Source: an uncultured Lachnospiraceae bacterium
GTDB taxonomy: Bacteria; Bacillota; Clostridia; Lachnospirales; Lachnospiraceae
DNA: 64,000 bases
Direction: 5' to 3'
Assembly: GCA_902783375.1 (NCBI GenBank)
Contig: CACZQN010000049.1
Span: 1-64,000, forward strand
Shown: piece after piece, positions 1 to 8,962 of the stretch
Position numbering within the stretch: the stretch's first letter is position 1
How the letters are laid out: every line of letters begins with the position of its first letter
The notes under the pieces: generated by a model
The model's input: only the letters and a program-made list of their open reading frames with translations
Database searches by the model: none
Told to the model about the DNA's origin: nothing
Made by a program: the position numbers and the translations under genes

Positions 1-141
1 ACGCTTCGCGTCTAATCGTTGCTTCGCAACTCTTGTCTATACGCGTCGGCCATCAGGCCGGTAAGAATTCGAGAGAAGGCGGCTATGAAAGCAAGCTTTC
101 AACCACTTTCTCTCGAATCCTTGTCGGTCCTGAACAGTTAC
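1..141. repeat. MITE-like palindromic repeat, copy 1 (cut by window edge)
   Basis: This stretch matches the reverse complement of the full repeat at 50216-50390. It ends with the terminal repeat TGTCGGTCCTGAACAGTTAC at 122-141. It contains the terminal hairpin (arms 67-77 and 108-118, 11 bp perfect, with inner GAAAGC/GCTTTC at 87-100). Part of the branched domain (GTTGC..GCAAC near 19-30) is also present. About 32 bases of the other end lie outside the window. It sits downstream of kdgK. Compared with the full copy, a T-A pair in the hairpin stem is replaced by G-C on both arms, so the fold is kept. No coding function is seen. Confidence 0.8.
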
Positions 142-210
142 ATATTTTCTATCGGACCGGACCACTCCGATCAGAACTATTTGATCGGAAAGCATCGGTC
201 TTTCTCTTTG
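142..210 (-). other. Short hairpin between kdgK and repeat copy 1
   Basis: A 7-bp stem CCGATCA/TGATCGG (167-173 and 182-188) lies just past the kdgK stop codon. It could end the eda-kdgK transcript, but no clear U run follows on the minus strand, so a terminator role is only a guess. Confidence 0.3.
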
Positions 211-1239
211 TTATCTCGAAACCAGTCCTCTGCCGCCGGTTGCCATCAGCGCCAGGATCTCGTCCTCAGATGCCGTATTGAAGTCACCCGGGATCGTGTG
301 CTTGATCGCAGCAGCTGCGATTGCAAACTCCAGGCTCTCTTCCATGGATCTTCCGGCAAATAAGCTGTGCAGGAAGCCTGCGACCATGGCGTCTCCACTG
401 CCGACCCGGTCGATGATCTGGTCGATCTCATAGGAAGCACCGGTGTAAAGACCGAAGCCGTCACTGACCGCCGCCGACAGGATGTTCTTCGAAGCCGACA
501 GGTTCTGGCGGAGAGAAGTCAGCAGATAGCGGAATCCATACGCCTTGACAGCCGCACCCATCGCATCCGCACTGACAACCTCTCTGTACGGCATGGACAG
601 GTAATCATGCCCGTCATCATAGCCGCAGCTCTTCATCAGGTCGAGCGGGTTGCCGAAACAGATTGCCGCATGTTCGACCAGATACTGCATCCTCTTCTGC
701 TTCTCTGCCACGCCGTCTGTCCAGAGCTTTGCACGGTAATTCAGGTCGATGGATACCGGGATCTGGTTCTCCCATGCGGTGTCCACCAGGTTCTTCGTGA
801 TCTGATAGGCATTATCCGACAGAACCGCGGTGATGCCCGTCACATGCAGGAGATCTGCCCCCTTCAGGGCACCTTCATAATCGAATTCATCCGGATCCGC
901 TGTCGCAATCGCCGAATTCTTTCTGTCATAGACAACAAAAGAAGGTCTGAGAGAAGCACCGGTCTCCAGATAATAGGTCCCGAGCCGCTCTCCTCCGCGC
1001 ACGATATAGCCGGTATCCACCTGGTAGCGTGCCAGTGTCCCAAGCGCTGCATCGCCGAGCGGGTTTGCCGGCAACTTCGTGACATAGCAGACATCATTAC
1101 CGAGAACAGACAGCGAGATCGCCGTATTGGCCTCACTGCCACCATAGTACATATTCAGGGTATTCGCTGCGCCAAGCCGGATATGGTCAGGCGGCGTCAG
1201 CCGGAGCATGATCTCTCCGGAAGTGACAATTCTGCTCAT
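211..1239 (-). CDS. kdgK: 2-dehydro-3-deoxygluconokinase (PfkB family sugar kinase)
   Basis: A 342-residue ribokinase/PfkB-family kinase that should phosphorylate 2-keto-3-deoxygluconate to KDPG in the cytoplasm. The N-terminal start MSRIVTSGEIMLRL, the early GGSEANTA substrate segment (33-40) and the C-terminal signature RVGSGDAMVAGF with catalytic Asp at about 283 are visible. Length is normal for the family. The start codon shares one base with the eda stop (TGATG), so the two are translationally coupled; KDPG made here is the substrate of Eda. The pairing with eda supports the substrate call over other PfkB sugars. The hexuronate isomerase and dehydratase genes that would feed it are not in the window. 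Confidence 0.88.
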   Translation of the reverse strand: MSRIVTSGEIMLRLTPPDHIRLGAANTLNMYYGGSEANTAISLSVLGNDVCYVTKLPANPLGDAALGTLARYQVDTGYIVRGGERLGTYYLETGASLRPSFVVYDRKNSAIATADPDEFDYEGALKGADLLHVTGITAVLSDNAYQITKNLVDTAWENQIPVSIDLNYRAKLWTDGVAEKQKRMQYLVEHAAICFGNPLDLMKSCGYDDGHDYLSMPYREVVSADAMGAAVKAYGFRYLLTSLRQNLSASKNILSAAVSDGFGLYTGASYEIDQIIDRVGSGDAMVAGFLHSLFAGRSMEESLEFAIAAAAIKHTIPGDFNTASEDEILALMATGGRGLVSR

Positions 1240-1880
1240 CAGCCACGTACCTCCTTCACGATCGCTGCTGCTTCTGCAGCCAGACGGCAGATCTCATCAA
1301 ACCGCTTTTCCGCGATCAGATTCTTCTTGACCATCCAGGTTCCGCCGCAGGCATAAATATGGGAATCCGCCAGATAATCACGGACATTGGCCGGTGTCAG
1401 ACCGCCGGTCGGCATAAAGGAAAGCATATGGTACGGCGCAGCCAGTGCCTTGATGGTATTCAGGCCGCCATAACTCTCTGCAGGGAAGAACTTGACGACC
1501 GAAAGACCGAATTCCAGCGCCTGCTCGATCTCAGACGGTGTCACAACACCCGGCAGCATCGCCATCCCGCGCTCAAGAACATGGCCGGTCACCTTCGGAT
1601 TCAGTCCCGGGCTCACGATAAACTTTGCGCCGGCAGCGATCGCCGCATCTGCCTGCTCAACCGTCAGAACCGTTCCAGCACCGACAGCCATCTCCGGAAA
1701 AGCTTCTGCGACTCTGCGGATCGACTCCTCCGCCGCATCCGTCCGGAAGGTAATCTCCGCAGCCGGCAGTCCGCCCTTGATCAGCGCCTCAGCAAGCGGC
1801 AGCGCATCCTCTACATCATCCAGTGCCACAACCGGAATGATTCCGATCTCCTTCAACTGTTTCATAATGTCCATGTTCAT
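1239..1880 (-). CDS. eda: KDPG/KHG aldolase
   Basis: A 213-residue class I aldolase that splits 2-keto-3-deoxy-6-phosphogluconate into pyruvate and glyceraldehyde-3-phosphate. The catalytic Glu is in AEITFRT (about E42) and the Schiff-base Lys is in VVKFFPAE (about K130). GAGTVL and the PTGG phosphate-binding loop are also present. Length fits the family (about 205-215). The start ATG is preceded by AAAGGG; a second ATG two codons in is possible. It is first of a two-gene operon with kdgK. Confidence 0.93.
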   Translation of the reverse strand: MNMDIMKQLKEIGIIPVVALDDVEDALPLAEALIKGGLPAAEITFRTDAAEESIRRVAEAFPEMAVGAGTVLTVEQADAAIAAGAKFIVSPGLNPKVTGHVLERGMAMLPGVVTPSEIEQALEFGLSVVKFFPAESYGGLNTIKALAAPYHMLSFMPTGGLTPANVRDYLADSHIYACGGTWMVKKNLIAEKRFDEICRLAAEAAAIVKEVRG

Positions 1881-1917
1881 AAACCCTTTCTATGAAAACT
1901 TTAAATTCTCTTTCTGC

Positions 1918-1959
1918 CTTCTATTTCACTGACTTCTATTTCACTTACTTCTATTCCTC
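1918..1959 (-). repeat. 15-bp tandem repeat covering a stop codon
   Basis: Two near-identical 15-bp units (1918-1932, 1933-1947) and a partial third cover the 3' end of the small membrane-protein gene. On the minus strand each unit reads NRS(K/Q)-stop, so a second in-frame TGA lies exactly 15 bases after the first (1941-1943 and 1926-1928). Confidence 0.75.
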
Positions 1960-2213
1960 TTGCTTTTTCCTTCATCCTTCTGTTTTTCTTCCCGCAGGTC
2001 CGGCTCCACCTTCCAGAACATCCGCATCAGCCACAGCAGGATATAGAGCATCACCGGCAGCACGATGGTCGCCGCCAGGCAGCCCATAAACAGGCCGTGC
2101 GCCTCCGGTCTTGCAAGGATGGCTGACACCAGGGTCGCCGCATACAGGATCAGCAGAAAACTGACCGTCAGAACAGCAAGAATCTTTTTCAGCTTCTGAA
2201 ATCTCGGCTGCAT
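1941..2213 (-). CDS. Small membrane protein, function unknown
   Basis: A 90-residue protein with two hydrophobic segments (about 11-33 and 43-63) and a highly charged Lys/Glu/Arg-rich C-terminal tail, so probably two membrane helices with a cytoplasmic tail. The start ATG at 2213 follows AAGGAGGAGAC. It begins 10 bases after the stop of the phospholipase-like gene and is probably co-transcribed with it. I do not recognise the family. The end of the gene lies in a 15-bp tandem repeat that duplicates the stop codon. Confidence 0.65.
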   Translation of the reverse strand: MQPRFQKLKKILAVLTVSFLLILYAATLVSAILARPEAHGLFMGCLAATIVLPVMLYILLWLMRMFWKVEPDLREEKQKDEGKSKRNRSK

Positions 2214-2223
2214 GTCTCCTCCT

Positions 2224-3063
2224 TCACCAGGTCGCAAGATCGATCTCCTGCCAGTGATCTCCCGCATTGAATGTGTTCTTGAAGATGCCATCCAGCTTCC
2301 CGTCTTCATCGACATACGCCAGAACATTCTCCAGATAGTCCGGTGCCGTCTCAAGAATCTCGTGCATCTTCCGCTCCATCCGGACATTGCTGTCCGCAAA
2401 CAGCGGGCTGTTTTCCTCCGGAATCACATGTCCGTACAGGTCCCTCCCGCCGGGCAGCACCCCTTTCAGGAATATAAACAGCTTTCTCTTCGACGGTGTC
2501 TTCACCAGCAGGATCTGATTATAACGCTTCAGGCCGGACAGCGAAGCCATCACGGCTGCGACCGACGCTCCTCCGTAAAACGGCGCAATCGCGGACGCCG
2601 TCCCCGCATCACTGACAAAATAAGCTGCCGGATTGTAGTATCTGACATCCAGGCTGTCCCGCATCAGAAGATACCGCTCAAAGGCACCCTCGATCTCGGA
2701 ATGAATGACTTCGCCTTCCGCCTGCACCTTCTCGATATATGGATGGCAGGCATGATCCAGAAGAAAATGCGTGATCACACCCAGCAGGTATGCCTTCATC
2801 CGCCGCCTCTGCTCCGGATCTCCTTCCTTCAGAATCGCCTTCCTGCCGTGGGCAATCAGCTGATAAACCGGTTTCTTATGAATCTGGGATCCGATCTTCC
2901 TGGTCTGATTCGGAAATAACGGATAATGATAAAAAAACAGATCCGGTCCCTGCGCTCCGATCAGGAACAGTCTCTCATTCCCGCGGATCACCTCCCGGAC
3001 CGGTTCCGGAAGTCTTTCCTTCACCTGATCTGCAAAACAATAATGCGCATATGTGGATGGCAT
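2224..3063 (-). CDS. Zinc-dependent phospholipase C-like protein
   Basis: A 279-residue protein of the zinc-dependent phospholipase C/S1-P1 nuclease-like fold. The N-terminal MPSTYAHYCFADQV, the GAQGPDLFFYHYP segment (about 37-49) and HFLLDHACHPY (about 98-108) supply the His/Asp residues expected to hold zinc. No signal peptide is seen, so the protein is probably cytoplasmic. This form is common in Clostridia and its substrate is not known; phospholipase activity is inferred from the family only. The start is supported by AAGAGG six bases upstream. It is followed by a small membrane protein. Confidence 0.75.
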   Translation of the reverse strand: MPSTYAHYCFADQVKERLPEPVREVIRGNERLFLIGAQGPDLFFYHYPLFPNQTRKIGSQIHKKPVYQLIAHGRKAILKEGDPEQRRRMKAYLLGVITHFLLDHACHPYIEKVQAEGEVIHSEIEGAFERYLLMRDSLDVRYYNPAAYFVSDAGTASAIAPFYGGASVAAVMASLSGLKRYNQILLVKTPSKRKLFIFLKGVLPGGRDLYGHVIPEENSPLFADSNVRMERKMHEILETAPDYLENVLAYVDEDGKLDGIFKNTFNAGDHWQEIDLATW

Positions 3064-3081
3064 ATGGTACCTCTTTCACAC

Positions 3082-3110
3082 TTGAAACTTCATCTGGAAT
3101 CTGATAAGAT
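3082..3110 (+). promoter_or_regulatory. Promoter for rubredoxin gene
   Basis: TTGAAA (3082-3087), 17-base spacer and TAAGAT (3105-3110) lie about 40 bases before the rubredoxin start on the same strand. Confidence 0.55.
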
Positions 3111-3149
3111 GAATTGTAACACAAACAGGTTGTTTTGGAAAGGAGATTT

Positions 3150-3311
3150 ATGATGGATAAGTACGAATGTGTATGCAGCTATATCTATGATCCGGAAGTC
3201 GGCGATCCAGACGGCGGAATCGCACCAGGTACCGCTTTCGAAGACATCCCGGAAGATTGGGTCTGCCCGGTCTGCGGCCTCGGCAAAGACTCCTTCACAA
3301 AAGTCGAGTAA
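3150..3311 (+). CDS. Rubredoxin
   Basis: A 53-residue electron-transfer protein. The middle and C-terminal parts are classic: [20 protein letters not shown], then CPVCG (C39, C42) and a KDSF ending. The first iron-binding pair is odd: it reads C-V-C-S instead of the usual C-x-x-C-G, one residue short. The start at ATG 3150 (or the next codon, 3153) follows AAAGGAG. It has its own promoter and a strong terminator, so it is monocistronic. It divides the minus-strand genes on both sides. It likely passes electrons for oxygen or peroxide detoxification, but no partner lies nearby. Confidence 0.9.
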   Translation: MMDKYECVCSYIYDPEVGDPDGGIAPGTAFEDIPEDWVCPVCGLGKDSFTKVE

Positions 3312-3320
3312 ACACCAAAC

Positions 3321-3352
3321 AAGCCCCCGCCAAACGGCAGGGGCTTTCTTAA
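3321..3352 (+). terminator. Rho-independent terminator after rubredoxin
   Basis: An 11-bp GC-rich stem (3321-3331 with 3336-3346, loop AAAC) is followed by TCTTAATTT. Confidence 0.8.
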
Positions 3353-3458
3353 TTTAATGCATAATCTAAATGTGTTATAGACAGTCACAAAACCTTCCAG
3401 CACAAACATTTTCTCGTATCTCTTGGAGAGGACTGCCTTTCACACGCTCCAGCGCATT

Positions 3459-3551
3459 CTGGGTTTTGAATTGATGTGGGAGAACCGGCTTATGAGCACT
3501 TCGGCACGTAGCGAAATAAGCCGGTTCTCCCACACATTTCCCAAAACTCAG
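3459..3551. repeat. Long intergenic palindrome
   Basis: A perfect 19-bp inverted repeat (3475-3493 and 3516-3534, TGTGGGAGAACCGGCTTAT) surrounds a 22-base loop. Outside it, imperfect arms (CTGGGTTTTG / CAAAACTCAG) extend the pairing to 3459-3551. The right edge overlaps the fhs stop codon. No U run follows on either strand. It may stabilise or end the fhs transcript, or be a repetitive palindrome; it has no similarity to the 175-bp repeat family. Confidence 0.7.
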
Positions 3552-5215
3552 AACAGCCCCACGATCTTCCCATCCACCACGTCGATTGCGTTTGCCGCTG
3601 GTGTTTTCGGCAGGCCCGGCATGGTCATGATGGCACCGGCCAGTGCGACGACAAAGCCTGCACCTGCGGAGACATAGACCTCTCTGATGTTGACACGGAA
3701 TCCGGTCGGTCTTCCGAGCTTCGTCTGGTCATCCGACAGCGAATACTGAGTCTTGGCCATGCAGACCGGGAACTCGCGCATGCCGAGTGCCTCGATCTTC
3801 TGGATCGCCTTCAGGGCTGCAGCGGAGAAATCAACACCGTCAGCGCCGTAGATTTCCTTCGCAACGGTCTCAATCTTTTCCTTGATGGACAGCTCGTCCG
3901 GATAAAGCGGTCTGTATGCAGACGGCTTCGTCTCAATCGTCTCGATGACTTTCTTCGCCAGCTCGATACCGCCTTCTCCGCCCTTCTCCCAGACTTCAGC
4001 CAGAGCGAAGGAACAGCCTCTGTCTTCACAGAACTTCTTGACGAATGCCAGCTCCGCCTCTGTATCCGAGACAAAACGGTTCAGGGTGACAACGATCGGC
4101 ACCTGATATTTCTGCAGGTTCTCGATATGCTTCTCAAGGTTGACAATCCCCTTTTCCAGTGCTTCCAGATTCTCATTGCCGAGATCCGTTCTTGCAACAC
4201 CGCCGTTGTACTTCAGGGCACGGACGGTTGCAACCAGAACAATTGCATCCGGCTTCAGGCCGGCAAGACGGCACTTGATATCCAGGAACTTCTCCGCACC
4301 GAGATCGGCACCGAAACCAGCCTCCGTGACAACATAGTCCGCAAGCTTGAGCGCGGTCTTGGTCGCTCTGACGGAATTACAGCCATGCGCAATATTGGCA
4401 AACGGGCCGCCGTGCACGATCGCCGGTGTATGCTCGATGGTCTGGATCAGGTTCGGACGGATCGCATCCTTCAGCAGGGCTGCCATCGCGCCGACTGCAT
4501 GCAGATCTTCTGCAGTGACAGGCTCACCGGCATGATTGTAGGCAACAATGATTCTGGCGAGTCTCTTCTTCAGGTCCTCCATATCCTCAGCGAGGCAGAG
4601 GATTGCCATGACTTCGGATGCAACGGTGATGCAGAAATGATCCTCACGGACAACGCCATCTGCTTTTGCACCGAGGCCGATGACGACATTGCGGAGTGCA
4701 CGGTCATTCATGTCCTCACAGCGCTTCCAGACGACCTGGTTCGTGTCAATATCCAGCGGATTCCCCTGCTGGATGGAATTGTCCAGCAAAGCTGCCAGAA
4801 GGTTGTTGGCAGAGGTGATTGCATGGAAATCACCGGTAAAATGCAGGTTCAGGTCTTCCATCGGGACAACCTGTGCGTAGCCGCCGCCTGCTGCGCCGCC
4901 CTTGATGCCGAAGCACGGCCCGAGGGATGGCTCTCTCAGCGCGATCACAGCCTTTTCACCGAGCTTCCCGAAAGCTTCACCGAGACCGACCGTAACAGTC
5001 GTCTTTCCTTCTCCTGCCGGAGTCGGATTGATAGCCGTTACGAGAATCAGTTTCCCGTCAGGGCCTTCCTTCACACGGTCCATCAGCTCATCGGTAAACT
5101 TTGCCTTGTACTTTCCATAAAGTTCAAGTTCATCATCGGTAATTCCGAGGCGTGCTGCAACTTTGCCGATCGGTTCCATGACGGTTTCCTGAGCGATCTG
5201 AATGTCAGTTTTCAT
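3548..5215 (-). CDS. fhs: Formate--tetrahydrofolate ligase
   Basis: A 555-residue enzyme that makes 10-formyl-tetrahydrofolate from formate, THF and ATP, feeding one-carbon metabolism and, in acetogens, the methyl branch of the Wood-Ljungdahl pathway. The N-terminal MKTDIQIAQ, the ATP-binding loop [14 protein letters not shown] and [21 protein letters not shown] region are diagnostic, and the length is the family norm. The start is the ATG at 5215 with AAAGGAG upstream; a longer reading frame from 5245 lacks a ribosome site. The 80-base leader shows no recognisable tetrahydrofolate riboswitch. It is alone between ftsK and rubredoxin; no other folate C1 genes are near. Confidence 0.96.
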   Translation of the reverse strand: MKTDIQIAQETVMEPIGKVAARLGITDDELELYGKYKAKFTDELMDRVKEGPDGKLILVTAINPTPAGEGKTTVTVGLGEAFGKLGEKAVIALREPSLGPCFGIKGGAAGGGYAQVVPMEDLNLHFTGDFHAITSANNLLAALLDNSIQQGNPLDIDTNQVVWKRCEDMNDRALRNVVIGLGAKADGVVREDHFCITVASEVMAILCLAEDMEDLKKRLARIIVAYNHAGEPVTAEDLHAVGAMAALLKDAIRPNLIQTIEHTPAIVHGGPFANIAHGCNSVRATKTALKLADYVVTEAGFGADLGAEKFLDIKCRLAGLKPDAIVLVATVRALKYNGGVARTDLGNENLEALEKGIVNLEKHIENLQKYQVPIVVTLNRFVSDTEAELAFVKKFCEDRGCSFALAEVWEKGGEGGIELAKKVIETIETKPSAYRPLYPDELSIKEKIETVAKEIYGADGVDFSAAALKAIQKIEALGMREFPVCMAKTQYSLSDDQTKLGRPTGFRVNIREVYVSAGAGFVVALAGAIMTMPGLPKTPAANAIDVVDGKIVGLF

Positions 5216-5296
5216 GTAGCAAGATACTCCTTTCAAATGAAACAACCTTTGGTTGACTTGGATACAGATCTGTGAAACGTTTGTTTGAAATATTCT

Positions 5297-8200
5297 TTAA
5301 CCGGCTTCTTCGGAGACGGAACCATCCTCTCCGGTCAGTTCGCCGTTAAGATACGCATCAAATTCTTCCATCTTCATCAGGATTCTTCTGGGCTTCGTCC
5401 CATCTTCTTCACTGACGACGCCGGCATCAGCAAGCTGATCCATAATTCTGGCGGCACGGTTGAAACCGATCCGGTAGACACGCTGGAGCATGCCGATGGA
5501 GGCTTTGTCCTTCTCGATGATGAATCTGCCTGCCTGCTCAAAGTACTCATCACGGTCATCTTCCGGCGCGCTCTCGCCGGCATCCGCCAGGGCAGCTGCT
5601 GCAGCCGGGTTGCCGACTTCGAGAATCTTCGCGGCCAGCTCTTCGTCCGCCTCGATATCATTATTTTCCTTGATGAAATCCACCACAGCGGTAACTTCAT
5701 CATCGGTTGCAAATGCGCCCTGCACACGGACCGGTTTCGGATAGCCGGATGGGAAGAACAGCATGTCCCCTCGTCCGAGCAGCTTCTCTGCACCGGCGCC
5801 GTCAAGGATGGTCCGGGAGTCGACCTGGGAAGCAACGGAGAAGGCAATTCTCGAAGGAATATTGGCCTTGATCAGACCGGTGACGACATTGACGCTCGGT
5901 CTCTGTGTTGCAACAACCAGGTGAATCCCTGCAGCACGGGCCAGCTGGGCCAGTCTGCAGATCGCATCTTCCACTTCATTGGAGGAGACCATCATCAGAT
6001 CGGCAAGCTCATCCACGATGATGACGATCTGCGGCATCCAGCGCGGATCCTCGCTTCCGATCTTCTGGTTATAGCCCTTGATCTCACGGACGCCCTCATT
6101 TGCAAATTCCTGATACCGTCTGGTCATCTCCGCGACAGCCCACTGCAGCGCACCGGCTGCTTTCTTCGGATCCGTCACGACCGGGAGCATCAGGTGCGGT
6201 ATCCCGTTATACGGCGCAAGCTCGACCATCTTCGGGTCGATCATGATGAACTTGACTTCATCCGGCTTAGCCTTAAAGAGGATACTGAGGATCAATGTAT
6301 TGATACAGACGGATTTACCGGATCCGGTCTGTCCTGCAATCAGCACATGCGGCATCTTCGCAATATCGGTCACGATGATGTCACCGCCGATGTCTTTCCC
6401 GACGGCAAAGGATACTTTTGACGTGCTCTTCTTGAAGGCGGGGCTTTCAATCAGTTCCCGGAAGAAGACGGTCGAATTCTCCTTGTTTGGCACTTCGATG
6501 CCGATCGCTGCCTTTCCCGGAATCGGTGCCTCGATCCGGATATCCGCCGCTGCGAGATTCAGCTTGATATCATCTGCCAGGGCGGTAATCCTGCTGACCT
6601 TCACGCCGTGTTCCGGCTGCAGTTCATAGCGGGTAACCGTCGGGCCGCAGCTGACATCCGTGATCTTGACGTTGACGCCGAAGCTTGAAAGGGTATCTTC
6701 GAGCTTCTCGGCGGTCTCCCGCAGTTCTTCATCCGACGAACCGCCGTTGGTCCGCTTCGGCTCAGTCAGCAGATTCGTCGGCGGGAAGACGTACGGTCTT
6801 CTCGGCTTCTTCGGCTTCGGCACTTCCATCACAGGATTCACCGCACCGCCTGTCTTTTCAGCAGCCGCAGGTGTCTGCGTCTTCGCGGCTGCGACCGGAA
6901 CCGATCCGGCAGGTCCGGATCCGCCGAGTTCCTTCGGCACTTCGAGCATGCCCGGCTTCTTCTCCCGGACCGGAACGCCATGCGTGGAGGATGCTCCACC
7001 CGTCAGGTCTTTCTCTTCTGCGATGTCTCCCAGGAAGGAATTCTTCGGCCGGTTCCCCTGGATGGTATTCTTCTCGAGAATTCTCTGCTTTTCGCGTTCC
7101 AGATCCGACAGTACCTTCCTTGGATCTTCTTCCTGAACCGCTTCCGTCTGTGCCGGAGCCGCAGAAAGCTCTACCATGTCTGCCGCCGGTCGTACGGTTT
7201 CCGCCGCCGGGCGCGCGGTCTCTGCCACCTGTACCGGCTTCTCCTCCACGACTTCCTCCGGAACGGTCTCCGGACGATGAATCTGGAAGGTGTTCTGGCT
7301 GCGCTTCTTCTGGCCGATGGGCTTCATATCCACATCGATGAACGGTTTCTCTGCAGCATGCACCATCTGCATCGCAGCGGTCTTATTCTTCTCAGGGACT
7401 TCCGGTACAGCGACGTTCTCCTTTGGCGTCGTCACCGGCACGCGGTTCTCCTTCTTCGCAGCCGCAGGGCTGTTCGCTGCCGCAGCAGTACTGCTGTGAT
7501 TCGCTGTGGACTCTCTCGGAACGCGGATATCGTAGCTCCGCTCATAATTCCTGCGGAATTTCTCGTACTTCTCTTCTTTTCTGGCAGCCTCATCCGCCTT
7601 CCGGTTTGCCTCGGCAGCCTGGCGGACCTCTTCGCGGATCTCTGCTTTCCTGCGTGCATCTTCTCTGCGGTCCGCCTCCATCTGCTTCAGATGGTTTCCT
7701 GCGCGGTTCATCCGCTTGTTGACGGCGTTGACGATCACTCTGTCCGTAATGAAGAGCATCAGGATCAGGATGAGTGCAACCAGAATGATATACGCTCCTG
7801 CAAGCCCCGTGACAGAACAGAGGATCTTGGCAAATCCTCCGCCGATCACGCCGCCGCCGTTCTTCATCTCAGCGGCGTTCTCATAGAGTTCCCCGAACGA
7901 GATCGCCGAGGAATCCCCATAGTGCGCCAGCTGCAGCACGGAACCGATCACCAGGAACAGCAGAATCACGCCCAAGATCCGATGTCTTGCGGCGCTGTTC
8001 TTCCGGTTCGCAAGAAAAAAGACGGTCGCGAAAAAGATCAGGAACGGGAGAATGTGTGCACTCCATCCGAACAGTCCGAACAGCACGGCGGCCATCACTT
8101 TCCCCGCCGGCCCTGCAAGACCGAAGTCCGACAGGATGATCAGCAGACAGATGACGCTGATGCAGATGAACAGGATCTCGAACCGGTTCTGATAAAATGC

Positions 8201-8299
8201 TCCTCTCTGTTCCTTTCCTCCGCGGCTCTTCGGCGCAGATTGCGTTTTTCTCCCACCGGAAGACTTTCCGGATGCAGATTTCCTAACATTTGATGCCAT
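5297..8299 (-). CDS. ftsK: DNA translocase FtsK/SpoIIIE
   Basis: A 1000-residue septal DNA pump that moves chromosome ends through the closing septum. It has an Arg/Lys/Ser-rich N-terminal tip, four hydrophobic segments within about residues 40-190, a long Ala/Pro/Glu/Lys-rich linker (about 200-500), then the motor. Walker [12 protein letters not shown] is near residue 658 and Walker [14 protein letters not shown] follows. The C-terminal gamma winged helix ([20 protein letters not shown]) would read KOPS/SRS sites. The linker is long for SpoIIIE (about 790 residues) and closer to FtsK. The start codon has AGGA five bases upstream. Confidence 0.95.
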   Translation of the reverse strand: MASNVRKSASGKSSGGRKTQSAPKSRGGKEQRGAFYQNRFEILFICISVICLLIILSDFGLAGPAGKVMAAVLFGLFGWSAHILPFLIFFATVFFLANRKNSAARHRILGVILLFLVIGSVLQLAHYGDSSAISFGELYENAAEMKNGGGVIGGGFAKILCSVTGLAGAYIILVALILILMLFITDRVIVNAVNKRMNRAGNHLKQMEADRREDARRKAEIREEVRQAAEANRKADEAARKEEKYEKFRRNYERSYDIRVPRESTANHSSTAAAANSPAAAKKENRVPVTTPKENVAVPEVPEKNKTAAMQMVHAAEKPFIDVDMKPIGQKKRSQNTFQIHRPETVPEEVVEEKPVQVAETARPAAETVRPAADMVELSAAPAQTEAVQEEDPRKVLSDLEREKQRILEKNTIQGNRPKNSFLGDIAEEKDLTGGASSTHGVPVREKKPGMLEVPKELGGSGPAGSVPVAAAKTQTPAAAEKTGGAVNPVMEVPKPKKPRRPYVFPPTNLLTEPKRTNGGSSDEELRETAEKLEDTLSSFGVNVKITDVSCGPTVTRYELQPEHGVKVSRITALADDIKLNLAAADIRIEAPIPGKAAIGIEVPNKENSTVFFRELIESPAFKKSTSKVSFAVGKDIGGDIIVTDIAKMPHVLIAGQTGSGKSVCINTLILSILFKAKPDEVKFIMIDPKMVELAPYNGIPHLMLPVVTDPKKAAGALQWAVAEMTRRYQEFANEGVREIKGYNQKIGSEDPRWMPQIVIIVDELADLMMVSSNEVEDAICRLAQLARAAGIHLVVATQRPSVNVVTGLIKANIPSRIAFSVASQVDSRTILDGAGAEKLLGRGDMLFFPSGYPKPVRVQGAFATDDEVTAVVDFIKENNDIEADEELAAKILEVGNPAAAAALADAGESAPEDDRDEYFEQAGRFIIEKDKASIGMLQRVYRIGFNRAARIMDQLADAGVVSEEDGTKPRRILMKMEEFDAYLNGELTGEDGSVSEEAG

Positions 8300-8336
8300 T
8301 TATTTCCTAATACCTCTTATCCTATTTGACGACATG

Positions 8337-8364
8337 GGGGACTGTTACTCACATAACAGTCCCC
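8337..8364. other. Hairpin between mscL and ftsK
   Basis: A perfect 11-bp stem (8337-8347 GGGGACTGTTA with 8354-8364) lies 30 bases past the mscL stop. It could end the mscL transcript, but lacks a U run on the minus strand. Confidence 0.4.
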
Positions 8365-8394
8365 TCAGGTCTTCATCTTCTGTCTGGTTCCCTC

Positions 8395-8820
8395 TCAGGC
8401 TTTCATGTCTTCTACTTCCAGAAGAGATGTGCAGAAACCACATCTGGTTGCCTTGATCGGAATCTCACTCTGGCAGTAAGGGCAGGTCTTGGTTGTCGGC
8501 TCAGCCGGAGCTTCCGGCTTCTTGTTGACGTCCGATGCCTTCTTGATCGCCTTGATCAGGAGGAACATCACAAGTGCCATGATGATGAAGTTGATCACTG
8601 CAGTGATGAATGCACCGTAGCGGATCTCAACGTCGCCAACCTTCGCAACCATTGCTGAAAAGTCTGTATTTGCAAAGAGTCCGATCACCGGAGAAATAAT
8701 ATCACCGGTCAGGGATGAGACGATTGCCTGGAATGCGCCACCGATGATAACACCGATTGCCATGTCCATTACATTTCCTTTCAGCGCGAATTCCTTGAAT
8801 TCCTTCAGAAACTTGCTCAT
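8395..8820 (-). CDS. mscL: Large-conductance mechanosensitive channel with zinc-ribbon tail
   Basis: A 141-residue MscL channel that opens under membrane tension to release solutes during hypo-osmotic shock. Residues 1-90 carry the N-terminal amphipathic start (MSKFLKEFKEFALKGNVMDMA), a first membrane helix with IGVIIGGAF, and a second helix (INFIIMALVMFLLIKAI). The C-terminus is unusual: CPYCQSE...RCGFC forms a two-CxxC zinc ribbon in place of the usual simple helix bundle. The start at 8820 is set by AAAGGAGG; the upstream frame extension is not supported. It has its own promoter and faces away from no neighbour; ftsK lies downstream on the same strand. Confidence 0.93.
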   Translation of the reverse strand: MSKFLKEFKEFALKGNVMDMAIGVIIGGAFQAIVSSLTGDIISPVIGLFANTDFSAMVAKVGDVEIRYGAFITAVINFIIMALVMFLLIKAIKKASDVNKKPEAPAEPTTKTCPYCQSEIPIKATRCGFCTSLLEVEDMKA

Positions 8821-8860
8821 ACCTTTCCCTCCTTTAACTAGAATATAACAAGCTCTCCTT

Positions 8861-8890
8861 ATCATACCATTCCAGACGGATTTCCGTCAA
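8861..8890 (-). promoter_or_regulatory. Promoter for mscL
   Basis: On the minus strand TTGACG (8885-8890), an 18-base spacer and TATGAT (8861-8866) precede the mscL start by about 40 bases. Confidence 0.6.
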
Positions 8891-8897
8891 GCATACG

Positions 8898-8962
8898 ATT
8901 CAGAAAAAGAAAGCAAGCTTTCATCCGCTTCTCTTTCGAATTCTTGCCGGTCCTGAACAGTT
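8898..8962. repeat. MITE-like palindromic repeat, copy 2 (degenerate half)
   Basis: This copy keeps the terminal repeat (8941-8962, CCGGTCCTGAACAGTT core) and the terminal hairpin in weakened form, with GAAAGCAAGCTTTC at 8909-8922 identical to copy 1. The branched domain and other end are missing. It directly abuts the rlmH stop codon. Confidence 0.7.

Noticed and set aside
3459..3551. Rho-independent terminator for fhs
   Set aside because: Strong stem but a 22-base loop and no U run on either strand; listed as a palindrome instead.
5216..5296. Tetrahydrofolate riboswitch before fhs
   Set aside because: The 80-base leader has only a small stem (CAACC/GGTTG) and none of the expected junctions.
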